64,000 nt of DNA. It comes from Actinomycetota bacterium (GTDB taxonomy: Bacteria > Actinomycetota > CADDZG01 > JAHWKV01). Each line of letters opens with the position of its first letter. Position 1 is the first letter of the stretch. Location: NCBI GenBank assembly GCA_030447305.1, contig JAUJPC010000003.1:332738-396737 (forward strand), read 5' to 3'. The notes beneath the pieces were generated by a model that saw nothing but the letters and a program-made list of their open reading frames with translations, was not told the DNA's origin and made no database searches. Position numbers and translations under genes: made by a program. Positions 63,841 to 64,000 of this stretch are shown here, in pieces.

Positions 63841-64000
63841 CCTCGTGCGGCCTCGGAGGATGCCGCGTTGGCCGCCCGAAGGTCGGCGGGCGTGTCGACA
63901 TCGGTGAGGGCCCCCGGTCCGGCGACGCGGCCCCAAACCTCCGGCTCAACTCTTCGCACCGCAATGTTTTCCATCAGCGCCCGCATCGAAAGTTCCTCTC
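63837..64000 (-). CDS. mobA: MobA-like nucleotidyltransferase C-terminus (partial)
   Basis: 54 codons ending at 63837, open at the right window edge. EELSMRALMENIAVRRVE followed by VAGPGALTDVDTPADLRAANA is the typical C-terminus of MobA (NTP-transferase fold), and the position before moeA supports molybdenum cofactor guanylylation. The N-terminal catalytic part is outside the window. Confidence 0.7.
   Translation of the reverse strand, partial: EELSMRALMENIAVRRVEPEVWGRVAGPGALTDVDTPADLRAANAASSEAARG

Overview
The window is a high-G+C chromosomal segment of an actinobacterium (Actinomycetota), most likely from an uncultured lineage. The main clues are the gene order rsmA - ispE - tRNA-Gln - glmU - prs - rplY - pth - mfd - surA-like - mazG - eno - divIC - S1 protein - DUF501 - ppx, the deazaflavin (F420)-type oxidoreductases, an RpfB-like wall protein, class II FBPase (GlpX), and frequent GTG/TTG starts with 1-8 base overlaps between neighbouring genes. 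No rRNA genes or CRISPR arrays were seen.

Layout. 1-7.3 kb: the edge of a transposase-like gene, a DksA/TraR-type protein with a coupled 51-residue partner, a DUF892 ferritin-like protein, an exported isoaspartyl methyltransferase, a membrane spermidine-synthase-like protein, a truncated AAA ATPase, two F420-type flavin proteins and an AlkD-like protein. 7.3-27.6 kb: the housekeeping backbone (cell wall, isoprenoid, PRPP, translation quality control, transcription-coupled repair, glycolysis, division), then an ABC exporter, a cyclophilin and a proline-rich surface protein. 27.67-41.8 kb: a probable genomic island starting at an unusual tRNA-Leu(UAA) whose 3' half overlaps the end of a large serine recombinase gene. 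42-50.4 kb: mixed genes with many frame-disrupted ones (a membrane gene, fur, katG) plus glpX, MarR and a MerR-type promoter. 50.5-64 kb: mtnP and a LuxR regulator, a DEAD-box helicase, an acyl-CoA dehydrogenase / PhnD-like / TusA-ferritin-like operon, a second ABC exporter, an L,D-transpeptidase, and moeA with the end of a mobA-like gene.

The island is the most interesting part. It carries a two-gene Gabija-like defence module (OLD ATPase-TOPRIM nuclease plus UvrD-like helicase). Immediately downstream, on the opposite strand, is a tight five-gene operon: a MerR-type DNA-binding protein, an unknown 153-residue protein, an orotate-PRTase-like enzyme, a novel beta-rich-domain + S-adenosylhomocysteine-hydrolase-like fusion, and an OMP decarboxylase. 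I do not recognise this combination as a described system. It looks like an accessory nucleotide or nucleoside pathway carried among defence and mobile-element genes. Truncated DUF6602 and RadC remnants lie toward the right end, and an 11-bp copy of the tRNA 3' end at 41799-41809 is a candidate right attachment site.

The frame disruptions at 43.6-49.1 kb can all be explained by 1-2 base deletions, so they are either real decay or local assembly errors. Many start codons are judged from ribosome-binding sites and family alignments recalled by eye. No database search was run.
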